Positions 42,390 to 50,487 of a DNA stretch of 64,000 bases are shown here, in pieces. This DNA is from Pseudoalteromonas sp. DL-6. Lineage in GTDB: Bacteria > Pseudomonadota > Gammaproteobacteria > Enterobacterales > Alteromonadaceae. Positions within the stretch are counted from its first letter, which is position 1, and each line of letters opens with the position of its first letter. The notes beneath the pieces are model-generated. The model saw nothing but the letters and a program-made list of their open reading frames with translations, made no database searches and was not told where the DNA came from. Both the position numbers and the translations under genes were made by a program. The stretch is taken from contig NZ_CP019770.1 in NCBI RefSeq assembly GCF_004328665.1, forward strand, positions 682,001 through 746,000, written 5' to 3'.

Positions 42390-43766
42390 CTAGCTATGAA
42401 TCATGATGCTTTTAACATTCACAAATTCGCGAATCCCAAAGCCACCATGCTCTCGGCCATAACCACTGTCTTTAACACCGCCAAATGGTAAGTTCGGTTG
42501 AGCAAGTCCGTAGCCATTAATATTGATCATACCGGTATCAAAATACTTTGTAGCCAGCTCAATGGCTTTCTTCTCATCTTTTGAAAAGATACCGCCGCCT
42601 AGTCCATAACGGGAGTCGTTGGCAATACGCATAGCGTCGTCGTTATCTTTGGCTTTAATCAAAGATGCTACAGGGCCAAATAGCTCATCGTCATAAGCAG
42701 GCATGCCCGGTGCAAGGTTTTCCAGCACGGTTGGTGGATAGTAATAACCCGTTTGTTGCGGTATTTCGCCGCCTACAATTGTTTTTGCACCCGCATTGAC
42801 AGAGTCTTGCACTTGCTGATGAATTTTGTCGCGTAAATCTTCGCGTGCCATAGGACCCAGTTCAGTATCTTCATCCATTGGATCGCCCATTTTTATCGCC
42901 TTAAACTGCTGGCTTAGTGCTTCTTTAAAGTCATTGTAGAGTGAATCGACCACCACAAAGCGCTTGGCTGCAACACAGGTTTGGCCGTTGTTGATAATGC
43001 GTCCTTGTAAACATGCTTTGACTGCAAGGGCTAAGTCCGCGTCATCAAGTACAACAAAAGCATCGTTGCTACCCAGCTCTAGCACGGTTTTTTTAACATG
43101 CTTGGCAGCTTGCTCTGCCACTTTTTTACCAGTGCCATCACTTCCAGTAAAGGTTACGCCACTAATCGCTGAGTGTGAAATAAGGGCGCTGGCAGTTTTA
43201 CCATCAACTAGTAAGTTGCTAAAGCAGTGTTCAGGAAAGCCTGCTTGTAGAAATAGTGTTTCAATTTTCTCAGCCATACCGAATACATTACCAGCATGTT
43301 TTAATACCGTGGTATTACCTGCCATGATGTTTGCGGCACTGTATCTAATAACTTGATAAAGTGGGAAGTTCCACGGCTGAATACCCAACAGCACGCCGGT
43401 AGGGCGATAGCTTATTATTGCACGACCGCCTTGCATGTCGCGCTCCTCGTCACTAAGCATGTCTGCGCCATGTTCCGCGGTATAACGACAAATGTCAGCA
43501 CAAAGCTGTACTTCTTGGAAACCCTGCTCATAGACTTTACCCATTTCTTCGGTCATCAGTTTTGCTAAGGCTTCTTTTTGACTTTCAAACAAAGAGGCTA
43601 ATTTATTTAGATATTGTGCGCGCTCGGTAAACGAGGTTAATCGCCATGTTAAGTATGTTTCATGAGATTTTTCGATCACTTGTTCTGCTTGAGCTTGAGA
43701 AAGCAGCGTATAGCTATTAATGACTTGCTCGGTTGCGGGATTGATCGTATCAACTGTGTTACTCAT
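42390..43766 (-). CDS. NAD(P)-dependent aldehyde dehydrogenase, succinate-semialdehyde type
   Basis: About 458 residues of the aldehyde dehydrogenase superfamily, nearest in my reading to succinate-semialdehyde dehydrogenases (GabD/Sad). PWNFPLYQVIRYSAANIMAGNTTVLKHA is the cofactor region, catalytic Glu in VLELGSNDAFVV near 232 and Cys in NNGQTCVAAKRF near 267. An AGGAGGT site before the ATG at 43766 fixes the start. No GABA gene is adjacent, so the physiological substrate is open. Confidence 0.87.
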   Translation of the reverse strand: MSNTVDTINPATEQVINSYTLLSQAQAEQVIEKSHETYLTWRLTSFTERAQYLNKLASLFESQKEALAKLMTEEMGKVYEQGFQEVQLCADICRYTAEHGADMLSDEERDMQGGRAIISYRPTGVLLGIQPWNFPLYQVIRYSAANIMAGNTTVLKHAGNVFGMAEKIETLFLQAGFPEHCFSNLLVDGKTASALISHSAISGVTFTGSDGTGKKVAEQAAKHVKKTVLELGSNDAFVVLDDADLALAVKACLQGRIINNGQTCVAAKRFVVVDSLYNDFKEALSQQFKAIKMGDPMDEDTELGPMAREDLRDKIHQQVQDSVNAGAKTIVGGEIPQQTGYYYPPTVLENLAPGMPAYDDELFGPVASLIKAKDNDDAMRIANDSRYGLGGGIFSKDEKKAIELATKYFDTGMININGYGLAQPNLPFGGVKDSGYGREHGGFGIREFVNVKSIMIHS

Positions 43767-43967
43767 TTTACCTCCTAACAAATTATGTAATAGGGTAGCT
43801 GCAAAACCAAAGCCAGTTAGTTTTTTGATATTAAAAAAGTTATAACTATTTGTTAGTAATAGTTTTTACATTAAATATGACTAAAATTTAGATGTTGTTT
43901 GCTTGCTGTTTTTGCTATGGTTCTGTAAATACTGCAAGTTGTTGAAAAAGTTACAGGGAGAGTTCAG

Positions 43968-45002
43968 ATGAAGCCATCATTGTTTAATACCGCTTTACCG
44001 ATAATTCAGGCACCTATGGCCGGTGTTCAAAACGAGCAGCTTGCTCTTGCTGTAAGTGAGGCTGGAGGGTTAGGCTCTTTGCCTTGCGCTATGTTATCCC
44101 CAGCACAATTAGTTGAGCAGCTAGAAATACTTAGCCACAAAACAACGAAGCCGTTTAATCTTAACTTTTTTTGTCATACAGTTGCTGACTACACACCCGC
44201 GCAACAACAGTGCTGGCATGCATTACTTGCCGCTTACTTTACAGAGTATAAAATTGACCCGCAAAGCTTAACTGCAGGGGCTTCTCGTCAACCTATAAAT
44301 CAATCGATTGTTGATATAATTGCACCTTATAAGCCAGCAGTTGTGAGTTTTCATTTTGGTTTACCTGAGCAAGCTATTGTGGCGCAAATAAAAAGCTGGG
44401 GTACTAAAGTAATTTCAACGGCCACTACCTTAGATGAAGCTATTTGGCTTAGTAAAAATGGTGCTGATGCCATAATTGCACAGGGTTTAGAAGCTGGGGG
44501 GCACCGAGGCCATTTTTTATCTATGGATTTAAGCTTGCAACAAAATACTGAGCAGTTAGTTAAACATTGTGTTGAGCATATATCACTGCCTATTATTGCT
44601 GCTGGTGGCATTGCTTCGGCCGGTGATGTACAGCGATTTAAAGCGTTAGGAGCCAGTGCAGTCCAAGTAGGGAGTGCTTATTTACTATGCAAGGAGGCAA
44701 CAACATCGGCTTTGCATCAACAGGCTATTTTAGATCAGCAACAAGATGAGACCACACTGACCACATTGTTCTCTGGTAGGGCCGCTCGGGGTATTCAAAA
44801 TCGAGTAATGCAAGAATTAGGTGCTATGCCAAATGGGGTTCCTGCGTTTCCACACGCCAGCAGTGCAATAACGGCATTAAGAAGTCGCGCTGAAAAAAGT
44901 GCTAAAAGTGATTTTTCGCCTTTGTGGTGTGGCCAAAAATATATTCCCAGGGTGGGTGTGTCAGCGGCTGATATTACGCATGCTTTAATGAAAAAATGGT
45001 AA
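43968..45002 (+). CDS. Nitronate monooxygenase
   Basis: 344-residue FMN enzyme of the 2-nitropropane dioxygenase/NMO family, which oxidises toxic nitronates. PIIQAPMAGVQNEQLALAVSEAGGLGSLP at the start, VSFHFGLPEQ in the middle, and IAQGLEAGGHRGHF near 183 with the catalytic-site His as in class I NMOs. TIM-barrel ending IIAAGGIASAGDVQRFKALGASAVQVGSAYLL. AGGGAG precedes the ATG. It is 6 bases before a Crp-like regulator gene. Confidence 0.9.
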   Translation: MKPSLFNTALPIIQAPMAGVQNEQLALAVSEAGGLGSLPCAMLSPAQLVEQLEILSHKTTKPFNLNFFCHTVADYTPAQQQCWHALLAAYFTEYKIDPQSLTAGASRQPINQSIVDIIAPYKPAVVSFHFGLPEQAIVAQIKSWGTKVISTATTLDEAIWLSKNGADAIIAQGLEAGGHRGHFLSMDLSLQQNTEQLVKHCVEHISLPIIAAGGIASAGDVQRFKALGASAVQVGSAYLLCKEATTSALHQQAILDQQQDETTLTTLFSGRAARGIQNRVMQELGAMPNGVPAFPHASSAITALRSRAEKSAKSDFSPLWCGQKYIPRVGVSAADITHALMKKW

Positions 45003-45008
45003 TTTTTA

Positions 45009-45575
45009 ATGTCTGATAATCCACTTTTATCGCTTGGCGATAGTTATGAAGCGCTAGTAAACAAGTTTAAAGTGCAATTAGCTGGGAAGTATCCTCAGCA
45101 ACGAATAGCGCCCAATACCGTATTAGTGCAACAAGGCGATGTACAAGGTTATGGGTATTTAATTGTTCAGGGGGTTTTAGGCGCTATTCATGACGATATA
45201 GACGGCGTGCAAAAGTGTAAAGAGTTTTATTTTAAAGATGAATTTGCATTGCTGTTTGCCAATTGGATGACCTCAACGCCTGCGTTTTATCAATTAAAAG
45301 TGATTAACGAAGCAAGTGTAATTAAAGTACCACTAACACTATTTGAGCAAGCACAGTATCAACTGATTAAGCAGCAGCTTATTGCACAGCAACTTATTTT
45401 TAAAGAAGCTAAAGAGGCATTTTTATTACTAAATAGCCCCGAGCAGCGTTACTGTTATTTACTCAAACATAAGCCCCATTGGTTGGCGCAGCTAAGCTTG
45501 AGCCAAGTGGCAATGTATATAGGTATTTCAGCTATTTCGTTGTCACGAATTCGTAAGCGACTTAACTTAAGTTAA
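45009..45575 (+). CDS. Crp/Fnr-type transcriptional regulator
   Basis: 188 residues: a cyclic-nucleotide-binding-like beta-barrel (about 20-115; GYGYLIVQGVLGAIHD) and a short C-terminal HTH (LSQVAMYIGISAISLSRIRKRLNL). The barrel lacks the full phosphate-binding cassette of cAMP-binding CRP and there is no Fe-S cysteine set, so the signal is unknown. It probably acts on the nitronate monooxygenase gene just before it. Confidence 0.83.
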   Translation: MSDNPLLSLGDSYEALVNKFKVQLAGKYPQQRIAPNTVLVQQGDVQGYGYLIVQGVLGAIHDDIDGVQKCKEFYFKDEFALLFANWMTSTPAFYQLKVINEASVIKVPLTLFEQAQYQLIKQQLIAQQLIFKEAKEAFLLLNSPEQRYCYLLKHKPHWLAQLSLSQVAMYIGISAISLSRIRKRLNLS

Positions 45576-45636
45576 GTACTGTTTTTATAAAGCATTATAC
45601 ACTCCCCATTTTTAAGCCTTAATGCCTTGGAGTGCT

Positions 45637-46152
45637 ATGTTTTTAATTGCCCAATCGTTGGTTGCAGTTGCTACTTTACTCGACTTAGCTTCATTTCAGT
45701 TTAAGTCCCGACGAATTATTTTAAGCTGTTTATTTACCTCAGTATTATTAACCTCTGCTCACTTTTTTATATTGGGCTATCACAGTGCTGGCTGCTTAAT
45801 GTTTATTGCCGCGGTACGTTATTTTTACTGTATTTACTATAAGCATACTTGGGCTATGTTTGGGTTTATGGCTGTAAGCTGCTTAGCCGTTTATTTTACT
45901 TGGCAAGATTGGTTTAGCGCATTTGCATTGGTGGCGACATTAATACAAACCATTGCTTCATTTCAAAATCGAGATTTGCACTTAAGGTTATGTATGGTGG
46001 TGGGAACCTCTTTTTGGATAACACATAATATTTTCGCCGGCTCGCCAGTGGCAATACTCATGGAAAGCCTATTTTTAAGTAGTAACTTATTAGGACTATA
46101 CCGCTTTTATGTGGGTAAAAAATCGCTGAGCGAACCGCAAACGCAACCCTAA
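45637..46152 (+). CDS. YgjV-family inner-membrane protein
   Basis: About 171 residues, five or six hydrophobic segments, starting MFLIAQSLVAVATLLDLASFQFKSRR. The pattern (LIQTIASFQNRDLHLRLCMVVGTSFWITHNIF) fits the YgjV group. TGGAG before the ATG at 45637 supports this start over 45622. No function is known. It lies 61 bases after the Crp-like gene and four bases before a convergent NUDIX gene. Confidence 0.78.
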   Translation: MFLIAQSLVAVATLLDLASFQFKSRRIILSCLFTSVLLTSAHFFILGYHSAGCLMFIAAVRYFYCIYYKHTWAMFGFMAVSCLAVYFTWQDWFSAFALVATLIQTIASFQNRDLHLRLCMVVGTSFWITHNIFAGSPVAILMESLFLSSNLLGLYRFYVGKKSLSEPQTQP

Positions 46153-46156
46153 ACAC

Positions 46157-46675
46157 TTAGGAAAAAAACTGTGCTGCAATGGCTTTTAGCAGATAGGTTT
46201 CGCGAATAATTGATAGCCCTTGCTTGTCACTGTTTGCAAGTGTACGTTCGTTATGGGCTATCGCCTGGAAAATATCAACCCATTTAGCCTGCATGCCATT
46301 TTGTTGTTCATAGTGTTCTAGCTGCGCTTGACCGAGTTGCTCATCAATTTGGCAGAGGTAGCAATATGATTGTATATGAATAATATCAAAGTCATCTTTA
46401 TACCAAGGACGGTATTCCTCATAAAGCCCAAACTCACTGCAGATTTTTATATTTTGTGCGCCAGTTTCTTCACTCAGTTCTCTGATCAATCCCTGCTCTA
46501 TGCTTTCATGTGGGTCAATCCCACCGCCAGGTAAACTAAAGTCGTCGTAGTGCTGAGTATACATAAGTAAAATGTGTTGTTGCTTAAATGCAATTGCGCG
46601 AGCGGTTGGGCGAGAAAATTGACGACCTTGCTCAATCTTGATTGAGGGATGAATGTAGGTTTTTAATAAGCGCAT
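46157..46675 (-). CDS. NUDIX hydrolase
   Basis: 172 residues. The Nudix box is complete: GGGIDPHESIEQGLIRELSEETGA near residues 50-73 (GX5EX7REUXEEXGU). Such enzymes split nucleoside diphosphates linked to other groups; the substrate cannot be told. Tail-to-tail with the YgjV-like gene. Confidence 0.9.
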   Translation of the reverse strand: MRLLKTYIHPSIKIEQGRQFSRPTARAIAFKQQHILLMYTQHYDDFSLPGGGIDPHESIEQGLIRELSEETGAQNIKICSEFGLYEEYRPWYKDDFDIIHIQSYCYLCQIDEQLGQAQLEHYEQQNGMQAKWVDIFQAIAHNERTLANSDKQGLSIIRETYLLKAIAAQFFS

Positions 46676-46901
46676 AACAACTCCTGTAATAAAAATAAAT
46701 TATATCAGTTGGTTGTATTAATTTCTTTAATAGGGATTTAATAAGCCGCATAAAATAGCGCTATTTCAGCGTCTATACAGCTATTTTTAATTAAACTGGC
46801 GGATTAAAAAATAAAATAGTCGCGCTTTGTACCCAAGTTATGCATGTCTTTCATTTATATAAAAGGGTAAGTAGAATGGTAAAAAAGCACAGGGATTATT
46901 C

Positions 46902-48242
46902 ATGTTAAATATACTTTTAGTCGATGACGACGTCGAATTCAGTGATGTTATTTGCCATATTGTTGAGTTTCTTGGCCACAACATTAATACAGCAACTAGT
47001 TTAAAAGAAGCGCACCAGTGGTTTGAAAATAATACTTTCGATCATGTGCTGCTTGATTTTATGCTGCCAGATGGCAGTGGCTTGCATTTATTAGATCATT
47101 TAAAAATGATTGGCCAATCGCCTAAAGTCACTCTTATTTCGGGGCACCCTTCAGTTAAAGGAATTTTAGCTGACATGTGTGAGCCTAATGTGTCGCATTT
47201 ATTAAAGCCGCTGCAACGTGAAGATTTAGAATTAGTATTAAACGGCCCGAAAAAAACAGTTAAAAAGGCAAAAAGTGCCGCAATTACTCATCATTTTGAT
47301 ACGCTTATTGGCGAGTCTGCACCCATGCAACAGCTTTATACTATGATAGAGCGCGTAGCTAAAACCAATGCTAATGTCATGCTTATGGGAGAGAGCGGGG
47401 TAGGTAAAGAGGTGGTAGCGCAAGCCATTCATAATGCTAGTAAGTGCGAAGGTCCACTGGTGGCGAGTAACTGTGGGGCACTCTCTAAAGAACTAATTGG
47501 CAGTGAATTATTTGGCCATGAAAAAGGCGCATTTACTGGTGCCATTGCCCGCAAAGACGGCGTGTTTGAACAAGCCGACGGTGGCACGTTATTTCTTGAT
47601 GAAGTCACCGAAATGCCGATTGATATGCAGCCTAATTTACTGCGTGTACTCGAAACTAAAAAAGTAACCCGAGTTGGTGGAAATCGTGAGTTACCAGTAA
47701 ATTGCCGCGTTATTTCAGCCACTAACCGCTCACTCACCGATTTAGCGCAGAACAATATATTACGTGAAGATATTTACTTTAGACTCGCTGTTTTTCCTAT
47801 TGATATACCGCCACTACGAGATCGAAAAGAAGATATTGCGTTACTTGCTAAATCGTTTTTAGGGCAGTTAAACGATGAAAACGGTACAGCGTTTGCCTGG
47901 GCTAATGAGCAGCTTAAAGAGCTAGAAACCTACGACTGGCCGGGCAACGTACGTGAACTTCGCCATGCCATTCACCGCGCTTTTATTATGAGCGACCCGC
48001 AAACCAGCACAATTAGTTTACCTGATAACTTAGAGTCGCCTTTTTCAAGAGTTAATACTCAACCTGAGGAAAAACAGGTTTCAGCAGGGCAAACTATTGA
48101 AGAAGTTGAAAAAGAACTTATTCATGCCACGCTTGATAAAGTACAAGGGAATAAAACATTAGCAGCACAAATGCTGGGTATTAGCACTAAAACCTTATAT
48201 AACCGTTTAAATGCTTATGGTGGTATTGGCGAGTATAAATAA
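46902..48242 (+). CDS. Sigma-54 activator response regulator (NtrC type)
   Basis: 446 residues in three parts. REC domain 1-115 with the acidic pair VDDDVEF, phospho-acceptor Asp near 51 (VLLDFMLPDG) and the switch Lys in LLKPLQ. AAA+ domain about 135-365: Walker A GESGVGKE, the sigma-54 contact GAFTGA (HEKGAFTGAIARK) and Walker B GGTLFLDEV. C-terminal Fis HTH (KTLAAQMLGISTKTLYNRL). It would drive sigma-54 promoters when phosphorylated. It leads the signalling cluster; the cognate kinase is probably one of those downstream. Confidence 0.93.
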   Translation: MLNILLVDDDVEFSDVICHIVEFLGHNINTATSLKEAHQWFENNTFDHVLLDFMLPDGSGLHLLDHLKMIGQSPKVTLISGHPSVKGILADMCEPNVSHLLKPLQREDLELVLNGPKKTVKKAKSAAITHHFDTLIGESAPMQQLYTMIERVAKTNANVMLMGESGVGKEVVAQAIHNASKCEGPLVASNCGALSKELIGSELFGHEKGAFTGAIARKDGVFEQADGGTLFLDEVTEMPIDMQPNLLRVLETKKVTRVGGNRELPVNCRVISATNRSLTDLAQNNILREDIYFRLAVFPIDIPPLRDRKEDIALLAKSFLGQLNDENGTAFAWANEQLKELETYDWPGNVRELRHAIHRAFIMSDPQTSTISLPDNLESPFSRVNTQPEEKQVSAGQTIEEVEKELIHATLDKVQGNKTLAAQMLGISTKTLYNRLNAYGGIGEYK

Positions 48243-48281
48243 CCAGCATGTAAATTTAATCACAACAAAACGAGGACTTTA

Positions 48282-48491
48282 ATGGCATCACCACAACAGG
48301 CAAAACCTTTGAATGAGCTGGTACACGACGCACGTGCGCCACTAAATCGTATTTCGATGAATGCTGAACTAATTAAGTTAGTACTTGAAAACGATATGCC
48401 AAAAGATAAAGCACTCGCCGCACTGGATAAAATAATTGCTAATTGCCAAGCGTGCAGTGACAGTTTGCAGCTTATTTCAGAGTCGAAGTAA
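48282..48491 (+). CDS. Stand-alone DHp/HisKA-like small protein
   Basis: 69 residues: LNELVHDARAPLNRISMNAELIKLVLEN reads like the phospho-acceptor helix of a histidine kinase (H-D-x-R-x-P-L-N-x-I), followed by a second helix (ALAALDKIIANCQACSDSLQLI) that could complete the helical hairpin. There is no ATPase domain. AACGAGGAC before the ATG makes a ribosome-binding site. It sits 40 bases after the response regulator and 24 bases before the CHASE3 kinase, all on one strand. I infer a phosphotransfer or docking protein, or a kinase fragment kept under selection. Confidence 0.65.
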   Translation: MASPQQAKPLNELVHDARAPLNRISMNAELIKLVLENDMPKDKALAALDKIIANCQACSDSLQLISESK

Positions 48492-48514
48492 CCCTAATTA
48501 ATTCAGGACGATAA

Positions 48515-49999
48515 ATGATTAAACGCAAACAGCAAGGCAAGGCAAATGTAGTATGGGCGTTATTTATCTCTATAGTGTTGTGTATCATTGTTGGTAATGC
48601 TTTTTTAGCCATTAATACTATTCAAGGGTTATCGCGTACCCAGCAAAGTTTAGACAACACTAATATGTTAAGCACGGCGATAGAGCAGCTACATCTTTCG
48701 GTAGTGCAAGCTGAGTCGGGACAGCGAGGGTATTTATTAACCCAAACTGATGATTATTTAGTGCCTTACTACGATGCTATCGCACAAATAGAGTCTCAAA
48801 CTAACCATGTAAGCGCCTTACATTCTGAAATTGATGGGCAGGCACAGCGTATTGCTGAGTTATTATTACTGGTTGAAGCTAAAATAGCTGAGCTTAAAAA
48901 AACAGTTAAATTAGCATTAAATGATAAAGAGCAGCGCGCCTTACTAATACTTAATTCACATGAAGGACGCGACTTGTATAGAGAAATTCGTGAGCGAGTT
49001 AATGATATTCAAGAGCGCGAACTACTGTTTAAAGTCAGTCACTTTTCGAAATTAGCGCAAATTAAAAAAGAAGCAAAGATCACTTTTGGTATTACTGCAG
49101 TTACCAGTACGTTATTAATTTTGGGTATGTTTTTATTGGCGAGGCTGAATTTAAAAAATGCGGCAGTGTATCGCGCCGAGCTGGAAATGCAAAATGAAAC
49201 CTTAGCGAGTAAAGTAACTGAACGTACCCAAGAGCTTACCTTGTATTCTGATGAATTAAGTCGCAGTAACCGAGAGTTAGAAGAGTTTGCCTTTGTTGCC
49301 AGCCATGACTTGCAAGAGCCGCTAAGGAAAATTCAAGCATTTAGCGACCGGCTTGAGAGCATGTTTAAAGACGAGTTAGGCGAAAAAGGTACAGACTACA
49401 TTGCCCGCATGAAAAATGCCGCGCAAAGAATGTCTAATTTAATTAATGATTTATTAGAGTTTTCTCGAGTAACCACCCGAGGTAAAGATTTTACCGATAC
49501 CGATTTAAACAGCATTTTGAATGATATAAAAAGTGATTTAGAAATAGCGATTAATGAGTGTAATGCACAAATTGTCACGGCTAATATGCCCGTTATTCAG
49601 GCTGATCCGAGTCAAATGCATCAGCTGTTTTTAAACTTAATTTCAAATGCGGTGAAGTTTAGAGGGCCTAACGTAGACCCTGTTATTAATATTGACTTTG
49701 AACGAGTGAGCGAGTTTAGTGAAGATCATAACAGTGAAATAAGTTGGCATGTAATTACAGTCAGGGATAACGGTATCGGTTTCTCAGATGAGTATGCGGA
49801 TAAAATATTTGTACCATTTCAGCGCTTACATGGTCGCTCACAATACAAAGGGACGGGTATAGGTTTGTCCGTTTGCCGTCGAATTGTAGAGCGTCACGGT
49901 GGCTCTATTGCCGCGATAAGTACCCTAGGTGAAGGGGCAACTTTCATCATTAAATTACCCGTGGATGCAGAGTTATTCACATTAAAAGGAGAGGCATAA
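48515..49999 (+). CDS. CHASE3-type sensor histidine kinase
   Basis: 494 residues. Transmembrane helices at about 13-35 and 188-208 bracket a periplasmic CHASE3 domain (VQAESGQRGYLLTQTDDYLVPY). A short coiled linker leads to the HisKA box FVASHDLQEPLRKIQAF (phospho-acceptor His near 264) and the HATPase with NLISNAVKF, DNGIGF and GTGIGLSVCRRIVERHGG. No receiver of its own; the next gene, two bases on, is a single-domain receiver. Confidence 0.93.
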   Translation: MIKRKQQGKANVVWALFISIVLCIIVGNAFLAINTIQGLSRTQQSLDNTNMLSTAIEQLHLSVVQAESGQRGYLLTQTDDYLVPYYDAIAQIESQTNHVSALHSEIDGQAQRIAELLLLVEAKIAELKKTVKLALNDKEQRALLILNSHEGRDLYREIRERVNDIQERELLFKVSHFSKLAQIKKEAKITFGITAVTSTLLILGMFLLARLNLKNAAVYRAELEMQNETLASKVTERTQELTLYSDELSRSNRELEEFAFVASHDLQEPLRKIQAFSDRLESMFKDELGEKGTDYIARMKNAAQRMSNLINDLLEFSRVTTRGKDFTDTDLNSILNDIKSDLEIAINECNAQIVTANMPVIQADPSQMHQLFLNLISNAVKFRGPNVDPVINIDFERVSEFSEDHNSEISWHVITVRDNGIGFSDEYADKIFVPFQRLHGRSQYKGTGIGLSVCRRIVERHGGSIAAISTLGEGATFIIKLPVDAELFTLKGEA

Positions 50000-50000
50000 T

Positions 50001-50462
50001 ATGCCATTAACAACCGTAAAACCGATTACCATTTTAATGGCAGATGATGATGAAGATGATCGTTTGTTAACCCAAGACGCGCTTGCAGAAAGTCGCGTTT
50101 TAAATGAATTACACTTTGTTGAAGACGGTGTAGAGCTTTTAGAGTACTTAGAGCGCAAAGGCAAGTTTGAAGATAAAAGCATCTCGCCAAGACCAGGCTT
50201 AATTTTACTTGATTTAAACATGCCGAGAATGGATGGCCGCGAAGCACTTCAAGCTATTAAAGCGCATCCTAATTTAAAAGGCATCCCAGTGGTAATTTTA
50301 ACCACCTCTAAGCAAGAAGAAGACATGGTTAAAGGCTATAACCTAGGCGCTGCGTCTTACATAACTAAGCCTGTTACGTTTGATGGCTTAGTTGAGTTGA
50401 TGAAAACACTGGGTAAATACTGGGTTGAGTTTGTAGAGCTACCAAGCACGTTTAACGATTAA
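50001..50462 (+). CDS. Single-domain response regulator (Rcp1-like)
   Basis: 153 residues, one REC domain with no output part. MADDDEDDRLLTQDALAE gives the acidic triad, LILLDLNMPRMDG the phospho-acceptor Asp near 73, TTSKQEEDMVKGYNLGAASYITKPV the switch Thr and Lys. The insert ERKGKFEDKSISPRPG is typical of phytochrome-partner receivers such as Rcp1, though the kinase here has CHASE3. It starts next to the kinase stop. Confidence 0.93.
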   Translation: MPLTTVKPITILMADDDEDDRLLTQDALAESRVLNELHFVEDGVELLEYLERKGKFEDKSISPRPGLILLDLNMPRMDGREALQAIKAHPNLKGIPVVILTTSKQEEDMVKGYNLGAASYITKPVTFDGLVELMKTLGKYWVEFVELPSTFND

Positions 50463-50487
50463 GCATATTATTAAAACAGGAGAGGCT

